NCBI GenBank assembly: GCA_030830245.1
Contig: JAURNJ010000159.1
Location: 1-13,112 of the forward strand
DNA: 13,112 bases
DNA from: Novosphingobium sp.
GTDB taxonomy: Bacteria; Pseudomonadota; Alphaproteobacteria; Sphingomonadales; Sphingomonadaceae
Direction: 5' to 3'
Shown: in pieces, positions 1 through 7,220 of the stretch
Numbering within the stretch: the stretch's first letter is position 1
How the letters are laid out: the number at the start of each line of letters is the position of its first letter
Notes under the pieces: generated by a model
Told to the model about the DNA's origin: nothing
The model's input: the letters and a program-made list of their open reading frames with translations, nothing else
Databases searched by the model: none
Program-made: the position numbers and the translations under genes

Positions 1-52
1 CTTCGAGCGGCAGCAAGCGCTTCGCCAGTTCCTCGTCGATACTGTCGGTCAT
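1..52 (-). CDS. 5' end of an unidentified gene (partial)
   Basis: Only the first 17 codons lie in the window. They begin with an ATG at 52-50 on the minus strand and read MTDSIDEELAKRLLPLE before the window ends. The ATG overlaps the stop codon of the SDR gene in an ATGA arrangement, so the gene is very probably translated in the same operon as dnaB and the SDR gene, possibly by translational coupling. The product cannot be identified from so few residues. A pterin enzyme such as dihydroneopterin aldolase crossed my mind because such genes sit beside SDR genes in related bacteria, but nothing visible proves it. Confidence 0.6.
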   Translation of the reverse strand, partial: MTDSIDEELAKRLLPLE

Positions 53-789
53 GCGTTGAGCCCGCCGTTGATCGAGATGACCTGCCCGGTCACTTTTGCT
101 GCCTTGTCGCTGCACAGGAACACGACCGTCGGTGCGATGTCGCTGGGGTAGGGCAGGCCAAGCCCGGCACGGCGCCGCGCTGTCTCCATGCGCTTGGGCC
201 CAAGCTGCTGGACGATGTCGCTGCCCTCGACATAGCTGACCGAGATGACATTGGCGCGGATCTTGTCGCGCGCCGCCTCGCGAGAGAGATTACGGATGAA
301 ACCGACGCAGGCCGCGCGCGAAGGGCCGGTGCCGGTCTGGTGGGGTGCCGCAAAGATCCCCGCATCGGCAATGAAGGAGATGATGGTGCCGCCGCGCACC
401 TTGAGATGCGGATAGGCGGCGTGCGACAGCCGCAGCAGCCAGCCGGCCGTGACATCGTAGAACGGAGTGAAACTGGCGGGGTCGGTGTCCTGGAACAGAC
501 CGGTAATGCCGGGCACGCCCGAGGCGACACAGTCCACCACCGCGTCGATCCTGCCGAAGCGTTCGGCCACCTCGGCAACCAGCGAGGTCGCCGCATCGGG
601 GGCAAAGACGTTGCACTGGAAGCCTTCGACAGTGCCGTTGGCTCCAAGCTCTTTTTCGAGCGCGGCCAGCTTTGCCGAGGTATTGCCATGCAGTGCCACG
701 GCCCAGCCTTGCGCCAGTGCTTCTCTTGCCGTGGCCGAGCCGATCGAGCCGCTGCCCCCGGCGATCAGCATCACCGGCTTATCAATCAT
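49..789 (-). CDS. SDR-family oxidoreductase-like protein lacking the catalytic triad
   Basis: This 246-residue protein has the Rossmann fold of classical short-chain dehydrogenases. The dinucleotide-binding loop GGSGSIG is at residues 11-17, FGRIDAVVD at 79-86 replaces the segment before the usual NNAG, and the C-terminal VTGQVISINGG (233-243) is typical. Length is normal for classical SDRs. The active site is unusual: where YxxxK is expected the protein has T154 and R158 (TGPSRAA), and the usual ISS serine segment reads SFIADAG (138-144). It may bind a nucleotide without classical chemistry or use another mechanism. The ATG lies within the end of dnaB (8-bp overlap), and the stop overlaps the next start, so it belongs to the dnaB operon. 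The substrate is unknown. Confidence 0.85.
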   Translation of the reverse strand: MIDKPVMLIAGGSGSIGSATAREALAQGWAVALHGNTSAKLAALEKELGANGTVEGFQCNVFAPDAATSLVAEVAERFGRIDAVVDCVASGVPGITGLFQDTDPASFTPFYDVTAGWLLRLSHAAYPHLKVRGGTIISFIADAGIFAAPHQTGTGPSRAACVGFIRNLSREAARDKIRANVISVSYVEGSDIVQQLGPKRMETARRRAGLGLPYPSDIAPTVVFLCSDKAAKVTGQVISINGGLNA

Positions 790-2305
790 AATCGTAGTCC
801 CTCTGCTCCCCGCGCGCGAGGTCGCTGAACTTGGTGAACTCGCTTTCGAAGCGAAGCTGGATCATGCCGGTCGAGCCGTGGCGCTGCTTGGCGACGATAA
901 CGGCCGCCTTGTTCACGAGGTCGAGATGCTTCTGTTCCCACTCTTTGTACTTGGCGACGACATCGGCGCTGCTGGTCTCGTCTGGCGTCTGCGGCTTGAT
1001 TGCGTCGTGGTAATATTCCTCGCGGAAGATGAACCACACCATGTCGGCGTCCTGCTCGATCGAACCTGATTCGCGCAGGTCCGAGAGCATCGGGCGCTTG
1101 TCCTCGCGGCTTTCCACTGCGCGGCTGAGCTGCGAGAGGGCGATGACCGGCACGGCCAGTTCCTTGGCCAGGGTCTTGAGGCCACGGCTGATTTCGGAAA
1201 TTTCGTTGACGCGGTTGTCGTTGGCGCGGCTCGATCCCTGGAGGAGTTGCAGGTAGTCGACTACGATCAGGCCTATGTCGTGCCGGCGCTTGAGGCGGCG
1301 TGCGCGGGTGCGCAGCGCGGCGATGGAGAGCGCGGGCGTATCGTCGATAAACAGGGGCAGTTCGGCGAGGCGCTGGCTGGCGAAAGACAGCTGCTGGAAG
1401 TCCTCGCGGCTGATCCGCCCCATGCGCAGCTTTTCCGAACTGATCCGCGATTGTTCGGCCAGGATGCGGGTCGCAAGCTGGTCTGCGCTCATTTCGAGGC
1501 TGAAAAAGGCGACTGCCGCGCCCACCGATTTCTCGCGCTCGATCCCGTCGGCAAGGTCGCGCCGCAGCCGTTCGGCGGCGTTGAAGGCGATGTTGGTGGC
1601 GAGAGAGGTCTTGCCCATGCCTGGGCGCCCGGCAAGGATGATGAGGTCGGAATCGTGAAGGCCGCCAACCTTTTCGTTGAGGTCTGACAGCCCGGTGGTC
1701 TTGCCCGAAATGTGCCCGCCCGATTCCAGCGCGCGCTGGACCTGCTCGATCGCGGTCTGGGTTGCGCGCCCGAAGCTTTGCGCCTCGCTCTGGCCTGACG
1801 CGCCCTCCGCCACCCGGTAGAGCGCGGCTTCGGCCTGTTCGATCTGCTCCAGCGGCTCGACCGACTCGCTAGTGTCCATCGCCGATTCGACAAGGCCGCG
1901 CCCGACCGAGATCAGTTCGCGCAGCAAGGCGAGATCGTATATCTGCGCCGCCAATTCGCGCGGCGCGAGCAGGCCTTGCCCGTCGGCAGTCAGGCGCGCG
2001 AGGTAGGCGACCCCGCCCAGCTCCTTCAGTGCTTCGTCCGCCTCGAAATAGGGCCTGAGCGTGACCGGCGTGACCACCGCCTTGCGGTCGAGCAACTGAA
2101 GCACCCGCTCGAAAATGCGGGCATGGACCGGTTCGAAAAAATGCGCCGGTGCGAGCGCGACAGGGAGTTCCTCGATCACCCGGTTGTCGATCAGGACCGC
2201 GCCAAGGAACGCCGCCTCGGCCTCGACATTGGCGGGAAGCGTGCGCGCCGCGCCCGAATCGGCAGCGTCGTTTGCGGGTCGGATAAGGAGGTCTTCGGCG
2301 GGCAT
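782..2305 (-). CDS. dnaB: Replicative DNA helicase DnaB
   Basis: This hexameric 5'-3' helicase unwinds DNA at the replication fork and recruits primase. The 507-residue protein has the N-terminal DnaB domain at about residues 22-130 and a RecA-like motor domain from about 200. Walker A is GRPGMGKT (226-233), FFSLEM is at 267-272, Walker B is IGLIVVDYLQLL (344-355, D350), and the DLRESGSIEQDAD motif is at 409-421. AKQRHGSTG (472-480) is the conserved C-terminal basic motif. No intein interrupts the Walker motifs. The segment at about 432-465 is longer than in Escherichia coli DnaB. The ATG gives a normal N-terminus, but no clear Shine-Dalgarno precedes it. The last codons overlap the SDR start by 8 bp. 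Confidence 0.98.
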   Translation of the reverse strand: MPAEDLLIRPANDAADSGAARTLPANVEAEAAFLGAVLIDNRVIEELPVALAPAHFFEPVHARIFERVLQLLDRKAVVTPVTLRPYFEADEALKELGGVAYLARLTADGQGLLAPRELAAQIYDLALLRELISVGRGLVESAMDTSESVEPLEQIEQAEAALYRVAEGASGQSEAQSFGRATQTAIEQVQRALESGGHISGKTTGLSDLNEKVGGLHDSDLIILAGRPGMGKTSLATNIAFNAAERLRRDLADGIEREKSVGAAVAFFSLEMSADQLATRILAEQSRISSEKLRMGRISREDFQQLSFASQRLAELPLFIDDTPALSIAALRTRARRLKRRHDIGLIVVDYLQLLQGSSRANDNRVNEISEISRGLKTLAKELAVPVIALSQLSRAVESREDKRPMLSDLRESGSIEQDADMVWFIFREEYYHDAIKPQTPDETSSADVVAKYKEWEQKHLDLVNKAAVIVAKQRHGSTGMIQLRFESEFTKFSDLARGEQRDYDYD

Positions 2306-2421
2306 GGTTCGATCTAAATGCGCGCCGACAGCACTTGCGGCAAGCGCGGATCGATGGGGAATTATTCCACAGCTTGTGGATGGGCTTGCTCCGGGGCGGT
2401 TCGCTTGGGTAAACGGCTGCA
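2306..2421. promoter_or_regulatory. Divergent intergenic region between dnaB and the UPF0262 gene
   Basis: This 116-bp gap must hold the promoters of both divergent operons, though I cannot pick a convincing -35/-10 pair for either. It contains an inverted repeat, TCCACA (2366-2371), a 3-nt centre, then TGTGGA (2375-2380). The right half plus following bases (TGTGGATGG) resembles a reversed DnaA box at 7 of 9 positions, and the left half TTATTCCACA is a DnaA box with one extra base. A smaller repeat, CTTGCGGCAAG, lies at about 2334-2344. Function is inferred from position only. Confidence 0.4.
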
Positions 2422-2904
2422 GTGTCCGATCCGCGCATCATAGATATCGAGCTCGACGAAGCCACGATCCTGCGGCGCAATGCCGATATCGAGCAGGAGC
2501 GGCGCATCGCGATCCACGACCTGAAGGAAGACAACACCTTCAAGCCGTTGCGCGCCTGGGAGGCAGGCTACACCGGTCCCTACCGGCTCAGGCTGTCGGT
2601 CAACGACGGACGTCTGACGATGGACATCTCGGACGAGCACGGCAATCCGCTGGAAACGCTGATGCTCGGCCTTGGGCGGTTTCGCCGACCGATTCGCGAA
2701 TATTTCGCGATCTGCGATTCGTATTATCAGGCCATCCGCAAGGCGACGGCGGCCGAGATCGAAACCATCGACATGGCGCGCCGCGGCCTGCACGACAGTG
2801 CGGCCGAGCTGTTGGTCGAGCGGCTGGAAGGCAAGGTCGAGACCGACTGGCCGACCGCCCGGCGCCTGTTCACCCTGATCTGCGTCCTGCACATCCGGGG
2901 TTGA
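2422..2904 (+). CDS. UPF0262 family protein
   Basis: This 160-residue soluble protein matches the alphaproteobacterial UPF0262 family in length and in several conserved blocks: ADIEQERRIAIHDL near residues 21-34, the RRPIREYF stretch at 88-95, MARRGLH at 118-124, and the C-terminal TARRLFTLICVLHIRG at 145-160. No function has been established for this family as far as I know, and no catalytic motif or membrane segment is visible. I chose the GTG at 2422 because it gives the family-typical MSDPRIIDIELDE start, although no good Shine-Dalgarno is seen. It leads a rightward row with a GH25-like protein, cytidine deaminase and an MgtC-like protein. Confidence 0.92.
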   Translation: MSDPRIIDIELDEATILRRNADIEQERRIAIHDLKEDNTFKPLRAWEAGYTGPYRLRLSVNDGRLTMDISDEHGNPLETLMLGLGRFRRPIREYFAICDSYYQAIRKATAAEIETIDMARRGLHDSAAELLVERLEGKVETDWPTARRLFTLICVLHIRG

Positions 2905-2915
2905 GGGCAAGGCGG

Positions 2916-3611
2916 ATGGCAGCTCGGCGTGGAAAGGGGCGAACGCGGCTCGCGGCGGCGCTTTTGCTGGTTGGCCTCGCAGGCGGCGCGGTCGGCTGGT
3001 GGCAGATGCACAACTGGGTGCCCAAGCGTGATGCCTTTCCGGTGCAAGGGGTCGAGATCGGGGCAGAAGATGGTCTGGTGGACTGGAAGGCGTTGAAGGC
3101 CACCGGGGCGGACTTCGCCTATATCGATGCCAGCGCCAGCGCTTTCGCCCGTGACAAATCGTTCACCCGCAATCTGGCTGCGGCGCGCGCTGCCGGGCTC
3201 AAGGTCGGCGCGGTCCATCGCTTCGATCCCTGCCAGCCCGGCGACAAGCAGGCGGCCAATTTCGTCGTGGTCGTGCCGCGAGACGAAACCATGCTGCCGC
3301 CGGTGGTCGAACTCGACGCCACTGCCGACACCTGCCCAACCGCGACCAGTGACGCCGAAGTGGAGAGCGAGCTCACCCTGTTTCTCAATCAGGTGGAAAC
3401 GCACTGCGGGCAGCACAGCCTGCTCAAGCTGACGCCCGACTTCGAGGCGCGCCATGGCATGGCGGCCAAGATCGAACGCAACCTGTGGCTCACCAGCGAT
3501 CTGTTCCAGCCGGACTATGCCGGGCGGCCTTGGACCTTGTGGACCGCCAATTCGGCGCTGGCCAGCGACCATGTGGCGGAGCGGTTGCGCTGGGTGGTGG
3601 CGCAACCATGA
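2916..3611 (+). CDS. Membrane-anchored GH25 (lysozyme-fold) protein with altered acidic residues
   Basis: The 231-residue product has a basic N-terminus (MAARRGKGRTR) and one hydrophobic segment (about 12-29), so it is probably anchored in the inner membrane with a periplasmic domain. The rest resembles the GH25 muramidase barrel: GVEIG (45-49), LVDWKALKATGADFAYIDAS (54-73), LKVGAVHRFDPC (95-106), PPVVELD (128-134) and WTLWTAN (206-212). Active GH25 enzymes usually show GIDVS and a PVLDxE motif. Here the acids read GVEIG and VELD, and the C-terminal aspartate strand is missing. It may therefore be a non-catalytic or altered peptidoglycan-binding protein. The ATG lies 12 nt after the UPF0262 stop, and the stop overlaps the cytidine deaminase start (ATGA). 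Confidence 0.8.
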   Translation: MAARRGKGRTRLAAALLLVGLAGGAVGWWQMHNWVPKRDAFPVQGVEIGAEDGLVDWKALKATGADFAYIDASASAFARDKSFTRNLAAARAAGLKVGAVHRFDPCQPGDKQAANFVVVVPRDETMLPPVVELDATADTCPTATSDAEVESELTLFLNQVETHCGQHSLLKLTPDFEARHGMAAKIERNLWLTSDLFQPDYAGRPWTLWTANSALASDHVAERLRWVVAQP

Positions 3612-4021
3612 GCACCGAGCGCGAATCGCTTGTCGCGGTGGCATTCGAGGCCGCGCGCAGCGCCTATGCGCCCTATTCGCAATTTCCCGTCGGCGCGGCC
3701 TTGCAGTTCGACGATGGCTCGGTGGTGACCGGGGCGAACGTCGAGAATGCGAGCTATGGCCTGTCGCTTTGCGCTGAAACGGTGGCGCTTGCCAAGGCAA
3801 TGAATGAAGGGCGGCGCGGCGGGCTGGTGGCGATTGCGGTTGCCGGAAAGGATGAAACGCCGATCATGCCTTGCGGGCGGTGCCGCCAGATGCTGAGCGA
3901 AATGGCGCAACTGGGGCATACCGATCCGGTGGTGTGGTCGGGCACTGGAGATGACGCGGTGGAAGTGCGACTTTCGTCGCTCTTGCCCTTGGCCTTCGGG
4001 CCTGACAGTCTCGATGCCTGA
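3608..4021 (+). CDS. cdd: Cytidine deaminase
   Basis: This zinc enzyme hydrolyses cytidine and deoxycytidine to uridine and deoxyuridine in pyrimidine salvage. The 137-residue length fits the homotetrameric small form. The zinc and catalytic motifs are intact: CAE at residues 55-57, with Glu57 as the proton shuttle, and PCGRC at 88-92 supplying two zinc-binding cysteines. The substrate-binding VENASYG (45-51) and the N-terminal YAPYSQFPVGAAL (20-32) are also typical. The ATG overlaps the GH25-like stop by ATGA, suggesting translational coupling even though the two proteins have no obvious functional link. The MgtC-like gene begins 21 nt downstream. Confidence 0.95.
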   Translation: MSTERESLVAVAFEAARSAYAPYSQFPVGAALQFDDGSVVTGANVENASYGLSLCAETVALAKAMNEGRRGGLVAIAVAGKDETPIMPCGRCRQMLSEMAQLGHTDPVVWSGTGDDAVEVRLSSLLPLAFGPDSLDA

Positions 4022-4042
4022 CCTCACCAGGATTGCCCGGCG

Positions 4043-4507
4043 ATGGAACTGACGCAACACGTCCCGCTGACGCTGCTCGACGGCGACCTGCTGCTGCGGC
4101 TCGGCATGGCGGCCGTTCTAGGCCTTTTGCTGGGCCTCGACCGCGAGCTGCGCGGCCACGCCGCCGGGATGCGCACCCACGGGCTCATCTGCTTTTCCGC
4201 AGCAATCGTCACGGTCTCGATCTTTGACCTCTATTTCCGCATCGAGGGAGAACGGATGGACCCGCTGCGCGTTTTCGAAGCGACAGGAGCGTTCATCGGC
4301 ATCATTGGTGCTGGCCTGATCGTGTTCAGCCGCGGCAAGGTCCACAATCTCACCACTGCGGCAAACCTTTGGTTGGCTGCGGCTATCGGCATTGCCTGCG
4401 GCGCGGGACAATGGCCCCTGGTAGCGATTGGAAGTCTGGTCGCCATAATTCTGTTGACCGTGCTGCGCCTGATCGAACCGAAAAACCAGGATCGCGATAG
4501 CTTCTGA
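4043..4507 (+). CDS. MgtC/SapB family inner-membrane protein
   Basis: The 154-residue product is strongly hydrophobic, with about five membrane segments near residues 16-32, 47-63, 79-95, 106-121 and 124-143. It carries the family signature: GLDRELRGHAAGMRTHGL (31-48), ATGAFIGIIGAGLI (80-93) and LTTAANLWLAAAIGIACGAG (103-122). The cytosolic C-terminal domain of Salmonella MgtC is absent, so this is the short SapB-like form. MgtC proteins are tied to growth at low magnesium and to restraint of F-type ATPase, but short relatives in free-living bacteria are mostly uncharacterised. It is the last gene of the rightward row and meets the carboxypeptidase gene tail to tail with 7 nt between them. 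Confidence 0.93.
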   Translation: MELTQHVPLTLLDGDLLLRLGMAAVLGLLLGLDRELRGHAAGMRTHGLICFSAAIVTVSIFDLYFRIEGERMDPLRVFEATGAFIGIIGAGLIVFSRGKVHNLTTAANLWLAAAIGIACGAGQWPLVAIGSLVAIILLTVLRLIEPKNQDRDSF

Positions 4508-4514
4508 TTTCGGA

Positions 4515-5639
4515 CTATGAGTCCAGCCATTCAAGCAAGGCGCCCAGGCAATCCCGGCCCAGCCGTTTCGAGCGTTCCGGGCTCCAGCCCTGACGCGGGC
4601 AGGGCGCCGGATTGTGATCCTTGAACGGCATTTCCAGCGTCATCGCGACACAGCCAAACCGTTGGGCCACCTGGTTGGTCGCCATGGTCAGGTTGCCCTT
4701 GCCCGGCGAGGCGACCGGATAGCCCAGTGCCGTCTGGAAAACGGGCGTTCGTCTCTCGAGGATCGACCGGTAGTGATTGTAGCTTTCGACTTGGCCCTCG
4801 CGAAGGTCGGGGATGCCCTCGAAGCCGGCGGTGAAATTGGCCGGAATCGCCTCGTCGCCGTGAACGTCCATGAAGAAATCGACACCGCTCGCATCCATGG
4901 CGGTGCGGATCGCGAGCACTTCGGGCGACCTTTCCGCGCCCGGTTCGGCCCATTCGCGGTTGAGATTGATGCCCGCCGCATTGGTGCGCAGATGGCCACG
5001 GAACGACCCATCTGGGTTGGCATTGGGCACAATGTGCAAGCGGCACCGACGGCGCAGTTCGCGACCGACTGGATCGGTCGGATCGGTCAGCGCTTCGAGA
5101 GCGCCTTCCATCCACCATTCGGCCATGGATTCACCGGGGTGCTGGCGCGCTATCAGCCACACCTTCCGCGGGCCGCTGCCCATCGTCAGGCAGTCGATCG
5201 GCCGCCCGTCGAGCGACTGGCCAAGGCTGGAATAGCCAACTCCGTCGCACGCAGCGATCCGCGCAACCAGATCGTGATGCCGTTCGAGCGAATAGGGCGC
5301 GAAATAGGCGAACCAGGCAATGTCGCTGGCCGGGCGTGCCCGGATGATAAGCGTGCCGCCATCCGCGCCCTCGTCCCAGTGGGTATCGGCGCGGTTCCAG
5401 TCCTGCCGGTCCAGCGACATCGCCGCGCGGTAGTTTGGCCATCCCATCGGATAGGCCGATTGCCTGAGGCCGGTGAGGCGCAGGGTCAGGCTCTCGCCCG
5501 CGCAGCCCGAGACGCGGAAATGGAACCACTGGAAGAAATCAGACTTGTTGTCCTTGCGGATGGCAAGCCGCGCTTCGGCGCCGTCGATCGACAGCACTTC
5601 GATATTGCCTGAATCGAATGCCTGGCTGATTTCGATCAT
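4515..5639 (-). CDS. M14-family zinc carboxypeptidase, cytosolic carboxypeptidase type
   Basis: This 374-residue protein has the two-part layout of cytosolic carboxypeptidases: an N-terminal beta-rich domain (about 1-125) and an M14 catalytic domain. The zinc site is H167-P-G-E170 and H260 (DVHGDE). E336 (TLEMPF) is the catalytic glutamate. NPDG (208-211) and NLNREW (225-230) are the usual substrate-pocket segments. No signal peptide is seen, so it should act in the cytoplasm, removing C-terminal residues from peptides or proteins. The substrate is unknown. I chose the ATG at 5639 over a start 132 bp further upstream: it overlaps the lipoprotein stop (ATGA), and the longer version would add a low-complexity extension inside that gene. 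Confidence 0.92.
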   Translation of the reverse strand: MIEISQAFDSGNIEVLSIDGAEARLAIRKDNKSDFFQWFHFRVSGCAGESLTLRLTGLRQSAYPMGWPNYRAAMSLDRQDWNRADTHWDEGADGGTLIIRARPASDIAWFAYFAPYSLERHHDLVARIAACDGVGYSSLGQSLDGRPIDCLTMGSGPRKVWLIARQHPGESMAEWWMEGALEALTDPTDPVGRELRRRCRLHIVPNANPDGSFRGHLRTNAAGINLNREWAEPGAERSPEVLAIRTAMDASGVDFFMDVHGDEAIPANFTAGFEGIPDLREGQVESYNHYRSILERRTPVFQTALGYPVASPGKGNLTMATNQVAQRFGCVAMTLEMPFKDHNPAPCPRQGWSPERSKRLGRDCLGALLEWLDS

Positions 5640-6232
5640 TTGACGAGAATCGTCTCGCCGGAGATGCCCGGGAAACTGCGGAACAGCGCCTCGGCAAGTT
5701 TCGGTGCGCCAAGCTGGGTCTGGGCGAGGGGCGAGGAGGCACGCGCGGAAAAACTCGCGCGGCCCTCCCACAGTGCCTTGCCGCTGGCGCGCTCGCGGAT
5801 GGTAACGGAGAGGCGCGTGGAGACTTCTTCCGGAGGCGGGCCGGAAAGATCGAACCCGATCCCGATTCCCACGCCCGATCCGTAACTCCCCGTGCCCCCG
5901 CCAATGCCGACGCTGACGGGACTGCCATCGCGCCCGCGCTGAAAGCTCTCGCGTTCGACCGCAAAAGCCGCGACACTCTCGCTGCTGCGGCTCCCGGCGA
6001 CGACTTCGGAATATCCCACCCGTTGCAATTCCCGCGAGACGGCGGCGGCGTAACTCCGGAATTCAAGGCTGCTGCCATCCTGGCCCGCAGCAGGCTCGAT
6101 AGCGATTGTGCCAGTGCCAAGCCGTGCGGTCTCCGGCGTATGGAATCGCGTCACTTCGACCGGACCGGTTGGCGCGACGCAGCCAGTGAGCATGAGCAGG
6201 GCCGGGGCGGATATGCGGGCAACGATCTTCAT
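5636..6232 (-). CDS. DUF4136-like lipoprotein
   Basis: The 198-residue product begins with a lipoprotein signal peptide: basic MKIVAR, a hydrophobic stretch, then the lipobox LTGC with the acylated cysteine at residue 18. The mature part resembles DUF4136 proteins, with an [17 protein letters not shown] stretch (58-74), a glycine-rich strand near 103-125, a polar [21 protein letters not shown] segment, and a C-terminal [11 protein letters not shown]. The role of such lipoproteins is not established. I preferred the ATG at 6232 to one 36 bp upstream because it gives a clean signal peptide. It is translationally coupled to the carboxypeptidase downstream and divergent from rpmJ. Family assignment is by resemblance only. 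Confidence 0.85.
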   Translation of the reverse strand: MKIVARISAPALLMLTGCVAPTGPVEVTRFHTPETARLGTGTIAIEPAAGQDGSSLEFRSYAAAVSRELQRVGYSEVVAGSRSSESVAAFAVERESFQRGRDGSPVSVGIGGGTGSYGSGVGIGIGFDLSGPPPEEVSTRLSVTIRERASGKALWEGRASFSARASSPLAQTQLGAPKLAEALFRSFPGISGETILVK

Positions 6233-6301
6233 GGCGTGCAAGGTGGCCTGCGCGCCATGTGCTGGCAAGGCCTCAGCGCGCTTTTTGGCGCATGGCCATG
6301 G

Positions 6302-6330
6302 TTGACTTTGCTCCTGCCAGCCACTAGGCG
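6302..6330 (+). promoter_or_regulatory. Possible rpmJ promoter
   Basis: TTGACT (6302-6307) and TAGGCG (6325-6330) are separated by 17 bp and lie about 65 bp upstream of the rpmJ ATG. The -35 matches the vegetative consensus well. The -10 is weak but starts with the conserved TA. The 162-bp gap 6233-6394 also has to promote the divergent lipoprotein gene, for which no clear promoter was seen. Confidence 0.35.
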
Positions 6331-6394
6331 CGCGGCTTCGAAATTGCGGTTACCCGGACGGGTTGCCTGCCATGCTTTGCCAGTGAGACAAACG

Positions 6395-6520
6395 ATGAAG
6401 ATCCGCAACAGCCTCAAGTCGCTGAAGGGCCGTCACCGCGACAACCGCGTGATCCGCCGCCGTGGCCGCACCTATGTCATCAACAAGACCAACCGTCGCT
6501 TCAAGGCGCGTCAGGGCTGA
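6395..6520 (+). CDS. rpmJ: 50S ribosomal protein L36, cysteine-free form
   Basis: The 41-residue, very basic protein starts with [19 protein letters not shown] and ends with [12 protein letters not shown], which is clearly L36 of the alphaproteobacterial type. L36 is a small structural protein of the large ribosomal subunit. The zinc-binding cysteines of the C+ form are absent, so this is the zinc-independent form (YkgO-like). It stands alone rather than in a ribosomal protein operon, as is usual for this lineage. Only a weak GAGA Shine-Dalgarno precedes the ATG. Two hairpins follow the stop codon. Confidence 0.97.
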   Translation: MKIRNSLKSLKGRHRDNRVIRRRGRTYVINKTNRRFKARQG

Positions 6521-6561
6521 AACATGCTTCGCCGCGATTCGCTCGCGGCTGGCGAAATGTT
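6521..6561 (+). repeat. Imperfect hairpin directly after rpmJ
   Basis: A 7-bp perfect stem, GCCGCGA (6531-6537) with TCGCGGC (6543-6549), closes a 5-nt loop. Flanking AACAT (6521-6525) and ATGTT (6557-6561) can also pair, as can TTC with GAA, giving a long bulged hairpin. It starts immediately after the rpmJ stop and has no T-tract of its own, so it may protect the mRNA 3' end or act together with the terminator that follows. Confidence 0.6.
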
Positions 6562-6567
6562 CGGGAG

Positions 6568-6590
6568 CCTCTGCGCAAGCAGGGGTTTTT
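6568..6590 (+). terminator. Intrinsic terminator after rpmJ
   Basis: CCTCTGC (6568-6574) pairs with GCAGGGG (6579-6585), with one G-U pair, around a GCAA tetraloop of GNRA type. Five Ts (6586-6590) follow at once. This is a standard rho-independent terminator for rpmJ transcripts. Its 3' arm (AGGGG, 6581-6585) is also the only Shine-Dalgarno-like sequence for the HAD gene, whose ATG is at 6594. Confidence 0.75.
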
Positions 6591-6593
6591 GTC

Positions 6594-7220
6594 ATGTCTG
6601 AGCCGATGAAAGGGCCGGTGAGGGCGGTCGTCTTCGACGTCGGGCGCGTGCTCTATCAGTGGGACATCCGCCACCTGTTCGACAAGCTGATCGCCGACGA
6701 GCGTGAGCTCGAATGGTTTCTCGCAAATGTCGTCACCGAGGAATGGCACTTCGAGCATGACGCCGGCAGGCCACTGTCCGAGATGGTGCCCGAACGGATC
6801 GCGATGTTCCCCGGTCATGCTCATCTGATCGAGGCTTATGCGGCCAGATTCAACGAGACGATACCCGGACCGGTGCCAGATACGCATGAGATGGTAGGCG
6901 GACTGGCCGCGCGCGGCGTGCCGCTCTTCGCCATCACCAATTTCGGTGCCGAATTCTGGGCGGGGTTTCGCCCGACCGCACCCCTGTTCGACTGCTTTCG
7001 CGACATCGTCGTATCGGGCATCGAGAAGGTCGCGAAGCCCGATCCGGCGATCTTCATGCTTGCGGCAGGCCGTTTCGGCCATTCACCGCCTGACATGCTG
7101 TTCATCGACGACAATGCAGCCAACATCGAGGCGGCGGCGCAGCTAGGCTGGCAGACACATCATTTCACCAGCGCCGCTCCGCTCGGCGCGGAGCTGCGCG
7201 AGCGCGGCCTTATCGATTGA
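6594..7220 (+). CDS. HAD-superfamily hydrolase
   Basis: This 208-residue protein carries the haloacid dehalogenase motifs of subfamily IA: nucleophile D15 in VVFDVGRVL, T115 in AITNFG, K148 in VAKPDP, and the acidic pair D172-D173 in FIDDNAANIEAA. The alpha-helical cap is between motifs I and II. The second aspartate of the usual DxD is glycine (DVG), as in YihX-like sugar-phosphate phosphatases and some haloacid dehalogenases, so phosphatase chemistry remains possible. The substrate cannot be read from sequence. The start at 6594 gives MSEPMKGPV; an ATG at 6606 is an alternative. The Shine-Dalgarno candidate AGGGG lies 8 nt upstream inside the rpmJ terminator hairpin. The gene overlaps the next leftward gene by 11 bp at its 3' end. 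Confidence 0.9.
   Translation: MSEPMKGPVRAVVFDVGRVLYQWDIRHLFDKLIADERELEWFLANVVTEEWHFEHDAGRPLSEMVPERIAMFPGHAHLIEAYAARFNETIPGPVPDTHEMVGGLAARGVPLFAITNFGAEFWAGFRPTAPLFDCFRDIVVSGIEKVAKPDPAIFMLAAGRFGHSPPDMLFIDDNAANIEAAAQLGWQTHHFTSAAPLGAELRERGLID

Noticed and set aside
2727..3800. A 357-codon open frame on the minus strand across the UPF0262, GH25-like and cytidine deaminase genes
   Set aside because: The composition is arginine- and proline-rich with no domain, and the plus-strand genes are well supported.
4614..5612. A 332-codon plus-strand frame opposite the carboxypeptidase gene
   Set aside because: It is a shadow of the carboxypeptidase codons; the zinc-site motifs on the minus strand decide the coding strand.
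5640..5771. An N-terminal extension of 44 residues on the carboxypeptidase
   Set aside because: It lies inside the lipoprotein gene, has no domain, and the ATG at 5639 forms the usual ATGA coupling.
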